Part shown: positions 13,357 through 29,303 of the stretch, piece by piece
Numbering within the stretch: position 1 is the stretch's first letter
How the letters are laid out: every line of letters starts with the position of its first letter
Origin: Paramecium tetraurelia
Lineage: Eukaryota; Ciliophora; Oligohymenophorea; Peniculida; Parameciidae
Assembly: GCF_000165425.1 (NCBI RefSeq)
Contig: NW_001799377.1
Location: 323,204 to 387,203 of the forward strand
Direction of reading: 5' to 3'
Length of the DNA stretch: 64,000 nucleotides
Program-made: the position numbers and the translations under genes
Notes under the pieces: model-generated
Told to the model about the DNA's origin: nothing
The model's input: only the letters and a program-made list of their open reading frames with translations
The model's database searches: none

Positions 13357-14056
13357 TCATTAATTTATTTGAATTAAATGGTTTTCTTATTGCTTATGGA
13401 ATTTAAATGTCTATCTCAACTTATCTAAAGCAGTAACAATTTTGGTTTCAATTGTTTAATTTATCTCTTCATCAATCTAATTAAGCTTTGTAATAATGTC
13501 TTTCATTTTCTCTTCTGAGAAATGAGGTTCCTCTTCGTCTGACACTTCATCAGTTGATCTATTTTCAAATTAAAAGTCTTGCCATTCATTATTTTTATCC
13601 TGATTTTCAAGTTACTATTCTATTTATTCGCTTTGCTCTATATTGTTTGATGGCGGATTTGTAAAATCAAGTCCTTTTGTATATGGGACTGTATCTAATT
13701 TCAATTACTTCAAACGAGAGTGATAGACATTACATGAAATTTGATTCAATATTTTAGTATTGTTCAGATATCTACAATATTTAAGCCAAATGCATACTTA
13801 ATAGCATCAATAGCAGAATTTACTTCATCATATTCAATAAAGACTTTAGGTTAACAATTAGCCTCTCTCAAATATTAATATCTATATTTAATATCACAAT
13901 ATCATCGAAAAGTAATACTTTTGATATTGAACCGTGTTTGGAGAAAATCTTGAGCAACGACTGGTTATTGATTTAAATATTATTTTGGGTAGTCTTGAGA
14001 CAAACCAAAGCAACTCTAGTTGGCGTTGGATCTCTCTTTTTTTTCCTTTAAGACAT
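13357..14056 (-). CDS. RRM RNA-binding protein (212 aa)
   Basis: Start ATG 14054-14056, stop TGA 13357-13359. Introns of 35 nt (13863-13897) and 26 nt (13772-13797) are removed, leaving 213 codons. The N-terminus is basic (MSQRKKKRDPTPTR). One RNA recognition motif follows: beta1 RVALVCLKTT, helix LLKIFSKHGSISKVLLF, RNP1-like strand PKVFIEYDEVNSAIDAIKYL, and last strand NVYHSRLKQLKLD. The pattern resembles RRMs of the PTB/hnRNP-L type more than canonical RNP1 motifs. The C-terminal half is acidic and glutamine-rich with a short coiled coil. It lies head-to-head with the BEACH gene, with 18 bp between the start codons. Confidence 0.75.
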
Positions 14057-14074
14057 TATATAATAAATTAATTA
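14057..14074. promoter_or_regulatory. 18-bp spacer between two divergent start codons
   Basis: The start codons of the RRM gene (minus, 14054-14056) and the BEACH gene (plus, 14075-14077) face away from each other across 18 bp made only of A and T. Both 5' UTRs must therefore be nearly absent or overlap, and promoter elements for each gene must lie inside the other's coding region or in this tract. Both starts are supported by continuous coding sequence. Confidence 0.6.
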
Positions 14075-16313
14075 ATGTTTTTCTCACTCTCTTCAATACG
14101 AAAGCCTAAACAGGAATTCAATTTATTACATTTGGAAACTCAAGAATACTACTTTCTATCCCTCAAAGTCTCACTTCACAATAACAATGAGTAATGATAT
14201 CCATTTATGAATAGAATTCGTGGTAAATTGCACATCTGTTCCCGCTCCATAGTATTCCAGCCAAACCAACCAAAATTGCCCATGATTAAGATGAAATACT
14301 CAAATAATCTCATACTGAAGATTCTGCGTAACATAGATACAAAAACCATGAATTAAGTCATGTCAATCAAATGGACTCCCTCCTTGTTAATGGAAGATAT
14401 CGACTCATTAGATATTAATCAATTGTATCAGCATTTCAAGAGAGACAAAAATAACGAGTTATTGGATAGAGTCTACAAAGTTCAATCCAGAACTGCCAAT
14501 TCACAATACACTATCATGTTTCTTAGAGTAGATAAACTGTTTGTTATTAATAGAAATCCAATCAGTCCCTACATTACTGAAACTGTAAGCTAATTTCATT
14601 ATCATGTAGAGCGATGACAATATTGTGTTTTCAATTTCATAATCAAATTCAAAATAAAATATTATCAGATTTCTTAAGCTATATTAAGGACTTACTTAAG
14701 CAGAAGATGAAAACTCATTTATCAGCACAATTATCAACACTACATTAAATGAAGCAATGAATGAACACAGAGCTTAATCATCTCAGTAAGGACTTAAGAT
14801 TGAAATAGCAGTTAAATGCAAATTGATCAAACCTGAAGGAAACATATATGGAATATTTTCTATACAGAGAGATGAAGGCATAAAATACATTCCATTAATC
14901 AATTCACCAAAAGGAAAGATGTTGATGTGGCAATTAACTGATATTAAATTCTTCTTGAAGTATCGTTACATGTTCAAATAAATTGGTTTAGAAATCTGGT
15001 TCTTCAATAAAAAAAGAAGTGTTTTACTTGTTTTTGAAGACCCATAACAATTAGACTCAGTCTACAAATATTTAATAAGAAAAACTACCAAAAATTAAAT
15101 CAGTTCTATCACCATTGAAAAATTAACTGAACTTTGGGTTAATGGAGATTTGAGCAACTTTGACTACCTAATGTCATTAAACACATTTTCCAGCAGAAGC
15201 TTTTGTGATCTATCTGCATATCCTGTATTTCCTTGGGTCATTGCAGAATATTAAGATAAAACCTTTGATTTGACATCTCCGCAATTTTTCAGAGATTTGT
15301 CCCGACCTGTTGGTGCTCTAAACAAACATAGATTATAAAAATATAAATAATCCTATTAAGATTAATTGAAAAGCCAAAAAAATAATAACAATAATGACAT
15401 CATACCCTACATCTATCCCACTCATTATTCTAGTCCTGGAACTGTGGTTTATTATTTAATAAGAAAAATACCTGAATTTGTTATCAAACTATAAAATGGA
15501 GTATTTGGACCGACTGACCGTATCTTTAGAGGTATTGACAGCACTTGGTACACAACATTAAATCTACATGCTGATTCTAAAGAATTAACTCCGGAATTCT
15601 ATTCACTCGATCCAGATTTCTTAATCAATTGTGATAAACTAGAATTGGGGATGACTTAAGAAGGCGAAATTATAGATGATGCCATTATACCACCCTGGGC
15701 TACATCAATGGCTGATTTCTTATTGAAAATGAGGATGGCATTGGAGAGCGATTATGTAAGTTTATAGCTCCCTAAGTGGATAGATTTAATATTTGGTTGC
15801 AAAACTAGAGGAGACGAGGCTGTCAAGTAAGATAATTTATTCTACCCTTACACTTATGCTGAAAATGTGAATTGGAATTAATGCAGAACCTCTATAGAAA
15901 AACAAGCTTTGGAAACTTAGGTTGCTGAATTTGGATAAGTGCCTGTATAGTTATTTAATTCAGGTCATCCAAACAGGAAACTGAAGATTCATGCTCCCTT
16001 GAAATAATAAAGACAATAGTTAAATTCATCGAGCCAAAGAAATCTATAATTAACTGACATTTAATAAGAATCCGAGAATAAAGATTACGTTACATGTTTG
16101 TAAAATTAGATGTCCTCATTGCAATGGGAAAACGAAAAGCTCAAATTCAATCTTGACACAATTAAACAAGAGATGTAATTATAAAAAATTGAGACCTTCA
16201 ATTCATAATATGATCAGGTATATTATTAGTTCTATCTTTTGTAGGAGGAAATCGATAAGAAGGGATAGGATTTGATGAGTGACGATAGTACATTTTAAAA
16301 GATAAAAATTTGA
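14075..16313 (+). CDS. BEACH-domain protein, FAN-like, without WD40 repeats (720 aa)
   Basis: ATG 14075 to TGA 16311-16313. Introns at 14191-14214, 14585-14609 and 16218-16244 are removed, giving exactly 721 codons. Residues about 15-110 form a GRAM/PH-like region (RGKLHICSRSIVFQPNQPK) as in FAN/NSMAF. A BEACH domain spans roughly residues 340-630: SNFDYLMSLNTFSSRSFCD, then YPVFPWVIAEY, DLSRPVGAL, THYSSPGTVVYYLIRKIPE, and the end motif LPKWIDLIFGCKTRGDEA. BEACH proteins act in vesicle traffic and membrane remodelling. FAN normally ends in WD40 repeats; here the BEACH domain is followed only by about 100 polar, coiled-coil-prone residues, so the protein is short for that subfamily. Confidence 0.9.
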
Positions 16314-16391
16314 TCATTTTATTATTTTTAACTTCCATTATTATAATGGTTTAGAGTTATTATATATTTTTTCTGATAAAATTGATAAATA

Positions 16392-18081
16392 ATGTTTCCA
16401 ATCGATCTTGCCAAACTAGCCACCTTATAGTCTAAGGTACTAAATACACTCACATTGCATATTTATCTATACTTACCTTATAAAAACACTTAAATTCCTA
16501 ATAATTATGTTAGAGATTAGAATCAGACTTCAAGGTACTAGGGAGGATAGGAAAGGGTGGATTCTCTAAGGTTTATAAGGTGAACAACTTATTGGACAAG
16601 AATACCTATGCTTTGAAAAAAGTACACTGTGTTTATAATTTTTATAGATTGAACTCAAAGCTAAAGACATAAAAGATAGCCTTGAGAAAAATATTGAAAG
16701 AGCATAGAGAGGTACATTATTTTGATCAATAAGTTCCGCAGAAGCCAAATACTTAGCCCGTCTATCACATCCCAAAATTATTAGATATTTCAATTCTTGG
16801 GTTGAAGTAATGTAGAACAAATTGGATTCAAAAATGATGAGAAAGTAAGAGTAAGATCAAAATGACTTTGTTATTGAACGAAATAACATTAGTTTTTGTG
16901 ATTCTTAATCAAATTCAAGAAATGACCTTGAAAATTTGATAATGTTTAAAGACACTCAGAACGAGTAGATAAGTTATTCAGAATAAGAAAATGACATCTA
17001 ACCAAAATCGAGGGTGAGTAGAAAGAAAAAAAATCACAACACTCCAAATAAGAAATCAACTAGTCAAGATGAGAAGAAATTGGAGTTCGATAAAATCATA
17101 TTCTATATTTAAACTGAGTTTTGCTAAGAAACACTTGAAAATTATTTGCAACAGAGAAATAATGAATTACTGAAACTCAAGAAAAAGAATATTGAAAAAT
17201 ATCAACTCAAACTTTAAAAATATGAAAAAGAGGCTAAACTAATATTGGATTAAATTATTAAAGGATTGGACTATTTACACAATGAATGCAAACTAGTTCA
17301 TCGAGATTTGAAACCAGGAAACATCTTTATGAATAGTCCAGAAGATGTAAAAATAGGTGATTTCGGTTTGGTGACCAAATTAAAATAATTCTATGATTTT
17401 GATGATTAAGATAATGATGATGACATTTGCACCAAAATGTATGCTGCTCCAGAACAAATCATTTAAAATATCAATAAGGCTTTTTATGATCAAAAAAGTG
17501 ATATTTATGCTTTAGGACTCATCATTTTGTTGTTGTTTCATCCAATCTCTACTTCAATGGAAATGATTAAAGTAATTAATGAAGCCAGAAAAGGAGTGCT
17601 ACCATCAAACCTCAGGGATAGACACAATAAAATAGCTGAAATAATACTGGAGTGTTTAAACAACGATCCTAAGCAAAGACCAAATATTAATGAGATATCA
17701 TTTTAAGACTCATCAAATTCATTGTCTTCATCAAAGAAAAGCAGCAATGAATTTAGTAGTGACACAACTGATTATTTTATTAAAAATATAGGTGTTTGCT
17801 AAGTCAAATTTGAAGACGAGGATGTTTAAGAGAAGTAATTATTTAATCTTTACATTTTTAGATATTTGATTTTTAATAACAGATAAATTTAGATTTTTAA
17901 AAACTAGAAAAGTTAAAAAGCCTAAATGATCTACAATCTTAATGAATGCAATATATCTTATATTGATGATAAGATTGTCATCCAACACAGTTAATTAGAA
18001 AACTTTTCATTCACAACTACACATAATTACTTATAAGATATTTATGATCAATTATGTGAACTCACTTAATCATTCAATTGA
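16392..18081 (+). CDS. eIF2-alpha-kinase-like protein kinase (GCN2/PEK group)
   Basis: The catalytic domain has the glycine loop [20 protein letters not shown], and the bridge to [23 protein letters not shown], which resembles the eIF2-alpha kinase signature 'HPNIVRYYNAWIE'. It then has an acidic/polar insert of about 150 residues inside the N-lobe, typical of this group, followed by [26 protein letters not shown] and SDIYALGLI. Introns of 26 and 30 nt lie just after the ATP lysine and before REAKYL; another of 27 nt lies in the tail. The stop is TGA 18079-18081. The first exon is unresolved: ATG 16392 is out of phase with the kinase by a length equivalent to 2 mod 3, so a 5' intron or another start is missing. 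These kinases phosphorylate eIF2 alpha under stress. Confidence 0.75.
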
Positions 18082-18126
18082 TTATTATAAATATATTTAT
18101 ATTTATAATTATTTTATAAACTAAAA

Positions 18127-18667
18127 TCATTCATCCCTATTTAAAATTAGTTTTAAACATTTAGTAAACGAATTCATTTCACTTATGTAGTTATTTTTTG
18201 CAAGTTCCAACTTCTACAGTCTTTCTTGCAGAAAATGATAATTTTATTGATATTATTGACAAGATTCTGTCTCTTGCATCAATCTATACTCAAGTAACTA
18301 TTTTTATCGCTTTAGAATTTGTAACTAATCTTAAGTATTTGGTTTCATAACTGCACCTGTTTATTATTCTAAATCACTATTTTAACTTCTAGAATTTGTC
18401 TGATCTGATGAACTATTATGAGAATTTCTATTTGCCAATGTAAAGGCATTTACTTTGATCTTATTAAAGTCAATCTCAGGTGGTTTTATTACAGTGATAG
18501 GCTTCCTATAAAATCTAAATCAATAATAACTTAATTATTGTGGAAGTGATGGATTTCGCCCTTGTTTTATTCGTTGCAGGTTGTTGCTTTGCTTTTGTCG
18601 TTTCCGACGTAGAGATGGCTGACTTTTTCCTTAAAGTGGAAAAGCTTTACGAATTATTTTTTATCAT
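18127..18667 (-). CDS. Small coiled-coil hypothetical protein (171 aa)
   Basis: ATG 18665-18667 to TGA 18127-18129, with a 25-nt intron at 18506-18530, gives 172 codons. The N-terminal 80 residues are basic and serine/threonine-rich (SAISTSETTKAKQQ), probably disordered. The C-terminal half forms a coiled coil (LQILKRQKQLLEYRLMQE onward). No family was recognised. The gene is convergent with the eIF2-alpha-kinase-like gene, leaving 45 bp between stops. Confidence 0.65.
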
Positions 18668-19618
18668 TTACAGATAATAAAATGAATGCTCTGATCAAAG
18701 AAATTTTGAGTAATTTCTATATTAAAATTAGAGGAATAACATTAAATTTTAAACAATTTGGCTGATATTCCTCTTATTTGATACTAATTGAAATCGCCAA
18801 TATTACTCAAAAAAGAACTAATTATCAATAAAGTGGTGATAATATAAAATAAATTGAGTTATAATGATTGAGATTATCTATAAAAAAATTTCAATTAAAT
18901 GAAAATTGATACATAAAACTTTAAATTCTAATTCAATCATTTACAATTAAATCCAAAATCTTAATGGTTGAACATTAATCATAGTAGAATAGAATCATTT
19001 CATTCAATCAAGATATATATAAATTTCGATTAATTATTGATTGATTTATTTGCTAATAAATCTATCATAAAATTTAATTTCAAGAGTTTAAATTAGAACT
19101 GAAGTAATAAATAAGGAGGATTGATTGATTAACAAACTTTTGATTAAATATTGAAGATATTTTAGAACGGGTATTAGGATGATTAAATTGAGGGGATTCA
19201 TATAAATTTGATGCTCAAGAAATAGGCGAGTATCAAATATGCATATTTTGGCATTTAAAAAAAAATAATTTTAAAAGATACAAGTTCAATAAAAATAATA
19301 GTTATTGATATCAATTTTTGAATTGATAATGTGAATTATCACACAATATAGTATAACCTTAGATGATGAGATTATTTGAATCCCTTTTAAGAATTTATCT
19401 AAAATTTATATACCAACCCCGAATTAATACTAACAATTATATATATTAAACATGAAAATCAAAAATGCAAGATTATGATACAAATATTCGATAATTTGAA
19501 AAGAGTTGAGTCATCTTATACAATAAACTCTAACTGATTTGGAACTTATTCCTATGAATTGATGAGAATGAAATATATAAATTAATAATAAGTTTAATTA
19601 ATATAAATTTGTTTTACA
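18668..19618. other. AT-rich spacer, no supported gene
   Basis: About 950 bp without a convincing gene in either strand. Short open stretches exist, as expected when TGA is the only stop, but none shows recognisable motifs or consistent splice repair. A stretch at about 19150-19330 on plus looks weakly coding and could be an old gene remnant. Confidence 0.4.
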
Positions 19619-21939
<2,321 letters not shown>

Positions 21940-22056
21940 TTTATTTATATATATATATATTTATTATTAACTCAGTAATTAGTATATTGAAATAATTCAT
22001 CTCTATTTTAGCTATCATTAGGTTGAAATGTCCAATGTTGACTTTACTATTACATT

Positions 22057-24006
<1,950 letters not shown>

Positions 24007-24204
24007 TCTTTCTGAAATTGTGATTAAGAAAATATAATATAAAAATTAATTTCTCAAACAACTATTTGTTCACATTAAAATCCTCATTTGCAATTTTAAT
24101 TGCTACTATTTTCATAATGATAAAGCCATTCAAAATTGATTATCTTGTATGATTCCTATATTACTCTTAAGACAGATTCTTTTTTAATAATATAATTATA
24201 TTTA

Positions 24205-26616
24205 ATGTTATTGTTTCTTATATATATTACATAAAGTCTAAGTTATTTGATATTTGAATAAAATGGAAGAATTAACAATTCATTACATATTGATTTGAAT
24301 ATTACAAAAGAATAAAAATAGCTGTTGGATAAGGACTATTTATGGTTTGATTTTTAATTTGATTTTCCAACACCTATATCAATTGAACTTGAGAACACTA
24401 TTACCAAATTAGATTAATTACTTCAAGTGCAAGTAGATGATGCACAATACGGTCTATTTATATGCAAAGACTTTTAATTATCTAATCAGAAGACTACAAT
24501 GATCCTTGATCCATTACCGCAGTATTAAGAATAATGGTATAAATATAAAGTTAATGTAAATAAATATCCAAGAATACTCACCAGGTTCTAACCTGAATTA
24601 GGTTTTACAAAAAATTCATCGGAAGTGATTTATAGTTTGAATATGACTTATGAAACTTCTGGGTTTTATCAAATTGAAATTAATTATAAATATGGGTCTG
24701 GAAATTTGGAACTTTAAACTTGTAAAAGTAATGTTTGCAATAATTAAAATAATGAGACCAAATTACTCCTAAATTTTTCATAAATAGAATGCACACTGAT
24801 TTTAAAGGATTATTATTAGGATCTATGTAGCCATCAACTTAAAGTAACTACCACCAATGCCACCTTTTATTACCTTACTTTTAAACACTATAGTTCTGCT
24901 AATGTCTAATTTATAAAACCTAATAAAATATCGTAAATTGAGATAGTGAACAAGGAAGCTTCCCTCGTATTGGATGATTTAAACTCGCTTAATTTTATCT
25001 ATACCAATTAAAAGATAAAAGCAATCCAATACTCAGAAAAGTCCAGAAACTAATTTGAGAGTAATGTTATCATTTTGGCTAAAGAAGAATAAAATTTGCA
25101 AGATTGGGATTAAAACTTCTATCTCTAGTCTAACGCACACTAAAATCTAACATTACAATATCTTAATTCAATTTAAACTCTATATTTGAATTCAAATTTT
25201 AGATTAGAATAAGAGGAAGATTCCTATGCTTTCTATTGTGTCGATACAATATTCTCTGAATTTGTATTTGAGCTTTTTGTTTATGATTATGAACTTCTAG
25301 TCTAAATTTATTTTTCCAATAACACCCTCTATCCTAATGAACATCAGAACGAATTCGAATTAATAGAATCAAATATCAAATCAATCAAAATGAATGGAGA
25401 TACTAAAATGTATATTGGTATTAAAACTAAACAAAAAGCCCTTGAATATTAATTACATATAAGAGAACCTACTTTCTATTTTTTAAATCTGTTTTAATTA
25501 AGAAGATTTAGCTATTGTAAAACATGTTAAATGGAATATAAATATGCTTCATAATCGAATGCAGAAATTCAACTCCATATTTATTACGATTAAATGAACT
25601 ATGAACAAGATAATTCTCTGTTTGAAATATAGTTCATAGAGAATGGAAAGTTCATAAAGCCCATATAAACTTACCATTCATAAAATTATCTCAGATTTTC
25701 TCTTTAAACTCAAGTGGAATTGCAATACATTATTCTAACTAAAAGCAAAATTTAATAGGATCTAGAAATCATGATAACTGATACTAAACTATTAGAATTA
25801 CAATTTAATTAAGATATATCCTCAATTGATTTTGCAGTAGAAATCTTTAAAATTTAATAAACAAACAATAATATATTTTATTTCTATTTTAAAGAAGATA
25901 TAGAAGAAAAAATTTTAATTATTAATAGAAATGGCTAATCAGAAGTCGAAAAGATTGCATAAAATTATTATAAAGTTTAATTTATCAATAATGTGAGAGA
26001 AGATGCTTATACATATTTTATGATAGAAGGCATTAAGTCTTAAATAACATTTTAAGTATAAGAAAAGACTTATAAAAACATTGAATTGATATCCAAAAAT
26101 ATCTTTCTCTCTCCTCTTAAATATGAACAGCAATTAACAAGCCTTACTCTTAATACACAAATTCTTAATTGCACACAACTAAAATGTGATGAATTACATA
26201 TTTAAAAAATTCTAATTATAACTAAAATAGGATTTAAAAATAAATCTATTGAGTATTCTCAAGGATATTACAACCTAAGCGAATACCATTAAACTTTAAA
26301 TGAGCTATATGACCCTATTTCAAACATTTAATCGATTTAATTGTTTGCTTAAATTAATGAGAATAATAATAATTTTAACTTTAGCTCCTAAGTATTTTAA
26401 TTATAATTAAAGAATTAAATAATGCTACAAAGGTAAGAACCTCAACTATAAAATCTATTATTCGCCATTTTGTATATAATTTTTATTGTGTTTCTTGGAT
26501 ATATAGTTTTTAAGATGATTTTTAGAAAGAAAGTGTCCATATTTCCTAAGAATATAAATAAAAGACGTCATAATTATGAAGATGAAGAGGAATCAATATC
26601 AATAGATGATATATGA
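24205..26616 (+). CDS. Type I single-pass membrane protein (803 aa), unknown
   Basis: One uninterrupted frame of 804 codons runs from ATG 24205 to TGA 26614-26616, an intronless gene in an intron-dense region. The N-terminus is a clear signal peptide (MLLLFLIYITQSLS). The large polar body of about 730 residues is beta-rich by composition with scattered cysteines, including pairs such as CKSNVC and CKTC. A single transmembrane helix lies near residues 745-768 (LLFAILYIIFIVFLGYIVF), followed by a basic stop-transfer RKK and an acidic cytosolic tail. The topology suggests a surface or endomembrane receptor-like protein with a luminal/extracellular domain. I recognise no family. It is divergent from the kinesin gene, about 200 bp between starts. 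Confidence 0.75.
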
Positions 26617-26663
26617 TATTATTATTAATAAACCATTTTTTATTCAGTCTGAAAATTCCCCAG

Positions 26664-27784
26664 TCAAAGTACCGTTATCATAATATTAATATCTATTATT
26701 GAATACATTTTATACCTTTATGACTCGATGACATCATTAAGATAAGTAATTTTTGTAAATACTTCTATTTTCTTATCATCTTTATAGATTCCTATTAATT
26801 TTAACTTCCTTTAATTTGTGGGCTTTATTAAATTTAGACTTTTAAAAAAAGACTGATTTATGTCTTAGTCTTCTATTTCGATTTATGTTTCTGTGATAGC
26901 CCCATGTTTTTTATTTTCAAAAAATTCTCCTTCATAACTTTAATATATGAGCTAAAAAATACATGCATTCATAGGTTGGAGTACTTTAAACCAATTTTCC
27001 TTTGCCGTGCATCATCCCCTTGTATACTTCTCCTTCGTAGTAAGTATTTTAATCCAATTGAATCCTCCCTTATTACTTAAGTTCTTCAACTCTAACCTTA
27101 GAATAATTAATACTTTAAAACAGACATGGTCTTAGGATTAGGTAAATCTACAGGCTTTTCAATCTCAATTTATTATGATATATTGCTCTAAGGCTTCTAT
27201 TCTGATATAATAGAATTTGAATTAGATTTTTCCGGTTTATCTGTTTATCCATCTATGATTGAGGGAACTTTTGTTTCTTTTTCTGTTTGCTGGGTAGATG
27301 AGCCTAATGTTAAGATTAGGAAGGCATTTTCCAAATTCATTTAAAGATTTTATATATCACTTTCACAATTTTCCAAGTCGACCTTTAGTTATTCTCTAAA
27401 ATTAAGAACTTCTTGAAGTTTTTCGTTGTTGAAAATAAAGTATTCGATCTTTTAATTAAGTGTTTCAATCAAAGAAGAGAAATGGTCTACTTTTAATTAA
27501 ATTTAAGATTTCAGGTCAAATAAAAGCTTCTCAAAATTTGTTTGCCATTGTTTTAGGTTGAATAAAGCACCATAAAGGTGTTGGACAATTTCTGATGAAT
27601 CTAACTTTTCTCGAATTTCTTTGTTGATTTTTTCTAGATCCTTCAAAGCTGTAAATGATTATTTTGGTAGATCCGATTCAAATTAACACATTGCGCAGCA
27701 TAGAACCCATTGATTATTTTCTCTAATAACAAAGGCTACTGGTTAGTTTTCGTGACATTCTTTTATGCAATATTTAAAACTCAT
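26664..27784 (-). CDS. MORN-repeat protein with N-terminal cysteine-rich motif and coiled coil (351 aa)
   Basis: ATG 27782-27784 to TGA 26664-26666. Removing a 25-nt and a 40-nt intron gives exactly 352 codons. The first 35 residues contain cysteines and a histidine in zinc-finger-like spacing (YCIKECHENQP then VLCCAMC). Residues about 40-160 are coiled coil. A serine/glutamine-rich linker follows, then MORN repeats, e.g. YYEGEVYKGMMHGKGKL and YEGEFFENKKHG. MORN repeats often tether proteins to membranes or the cytoskeleton in protists. The C-terminus has no recognised domain. The 40-nt intron is long for this genome and its exact borders are uncertain. Confidence 0.7.
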
Positions 27785-28166
27785 TAATATTATATATTAT
27801 TTTTATTATTTTCATTTTGATACGAGTAATGTTTATAAATAATCTTTATAAAGATTATATAGGATTTTAATAAAAATATAACTTAAATTGATAAATTCGT
27901 AAAGATTTAAATATCTTTAGGAGTACACTATATTGATAGTTTGAATGACTTAAAAAGATATTTTTTATAAAAAGGTGAAATAAAATGAATGGCAGACAGG
28001 AATTAATTACTAAAGTACGATTAGATTTACTATGAATTATACATTTTGGATATTCCATTTCAATAAGAAAATTAGTTTCAAAGTCCTAAAAATGTTTTTG
28101 TTTAATAGTGTTGTAATAATGTTTAGAAGGTAAAAAATAAATGTTAATTTAATGAATATATGAATA
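27785..28166. other. AT-rich spacer
   Basis: About 380 bp between two minus-strand genes. Short frames are present on both strands but none is supported by motifs or splice structure. Confidence 0.4.
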
Positions 28167-28532
28167 TCAAGATGCTTAAAAGTCAAGATAGGCAAAATAT
28201 TTTTATTGATTTATTATTGATTATAAACTATCTTAATAATTTTGCCACTTTGGCTTTGGCACGAAATCTTGTTGAATTTTGAAGAGATGGGAATTCTGCT
28301 ATTCCAATTTCTATTTAGCAATAAGTTATTTAATTTTAGTATTGTTCCTTATTTACTATAAATATTTGTTATTTATCGTGGAATAGTCAAAACTATATTA
28401 TAATTTATTGATATTATCATAGTTCCTTGGAGTATCCTACTTAGACCATCTCCTCTTGGGGTTTTATTCCAAATCTTAGTTTTTATTTTGAGATGACTTT
28501 CTGCTTTGCTTTTCATATTTTCTTTAATTCAT
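28167..28532 (-). CDS. Small hypothetical protein (121 aa)
   Basis: An uninterrupted 122-codon frame from ATG 28530-28532 to TGA 28167-28169. The product is very polar, rich in Gln, Asn and Lys (e.g. MNQRKYEKQSRKSSQNKN), with a central coiled-coil-prone part. No family was recognised. With TGA as the only stop, chance frames of this size occur, but composition and TAA/TAG-for-Gln use match neighbouring genes. Confidence 0.5.
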
Positions 28533-28688
28533 TTTAATATTTTATAATAAAGAAAGTTTATATTCTCACCTCACATTAGATCTTAATTATGTATAGAACA
28601 TTCACATATTATAAGGTAGAAAGTAGTATTTCACTTAATTAAAATAATAATTATATATTACAAAGTGTTCAGTTAGTTAATTAATTCA

Positions 28689-29280
28689 ATGAATAAAGAA
28701 GTCGAGATATTAATTGTTGAATTGAAGGTATTATTTAATATAAAAGTGAAGAATAGTAAAATAAAAGAAAATTTATTAAAAAAGATTTTAATGAATGTTT
28801 ATCTTTAGTTAAATTAAAAAGTCCATATAAATTCAAAGAGAACATGAGTAAACTAATTTTGATGAAAGAATGACGTAGTATTGGATTGAATGTTTAACTA
28901 GATTTGCATAGTTAAATTAATAGGTCGCATTATGATAATGAATGCTGAAATGATTCAAAAGACAAAAAGAGCATACCCCAATTTGGAATAAAAATGAAAA
29001 TTGATATGAATTTACAATAAAACAATTAATTAGTACAAGAGATAATTGATAATTTAAATAGAAAGGAATATAATTAAAAGATGGGACTACAGAATAGTAT
29101 GAGGGATTATGTAGTCAAATTTTAATTACTTATAAAATGGAATTAGAGATTACATTAAATAGAACCACAGGAGTAAATAACATATTATGTCAAATTGTAA
29201 TTTCATTTGAGGAGGTAAGATTTCAATTAGATTGTGGTAAAATTGTAGTGTTATGATGTTAATTATAATAATTGTGATGT
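28689..29280 (+). pseudogene. TGA-interrupted coding frame
   Basis: From ATG 28689, a 29-nt intron (GTATTATTTA...GAATAG) leads into a protein-like frame (KKDFNECLSLVKLKSPYKFK) that meets TGA at 28871-28873. The very same frame continues protein-like (IGLNVQLDLHSQINRSHYDN), meets a second TGA at 28946-28948, then runs on with DKKSIPQFGIKMKIDMNLQ and a coiled-coil-like part to about 29280. It abuts the 3' end of the convergent Sec61 gene. Either a short 50-aa gene ends at the first TGA, or this is a pseudogene with two stops. No family was recognised. Confidence 0.4.
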
Positions 29281-29303
29281 ACTTAAAACAATACTTTATA
29301 ATA

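Noticed and set aside
19150..19330. Weakly coding plus-strand frame in the 18.7-19.6 kb spacer
   Set aside because: Too short, with no start, stop or splice support; chance open frames are common when TGA is the only stop.
28871..28948. Selenocysteine recoding of the two TGAs
   Set aside because: The protein context matches no selenoprotein and both TGAs lie in a poorly conserved, possibly decayed frame.
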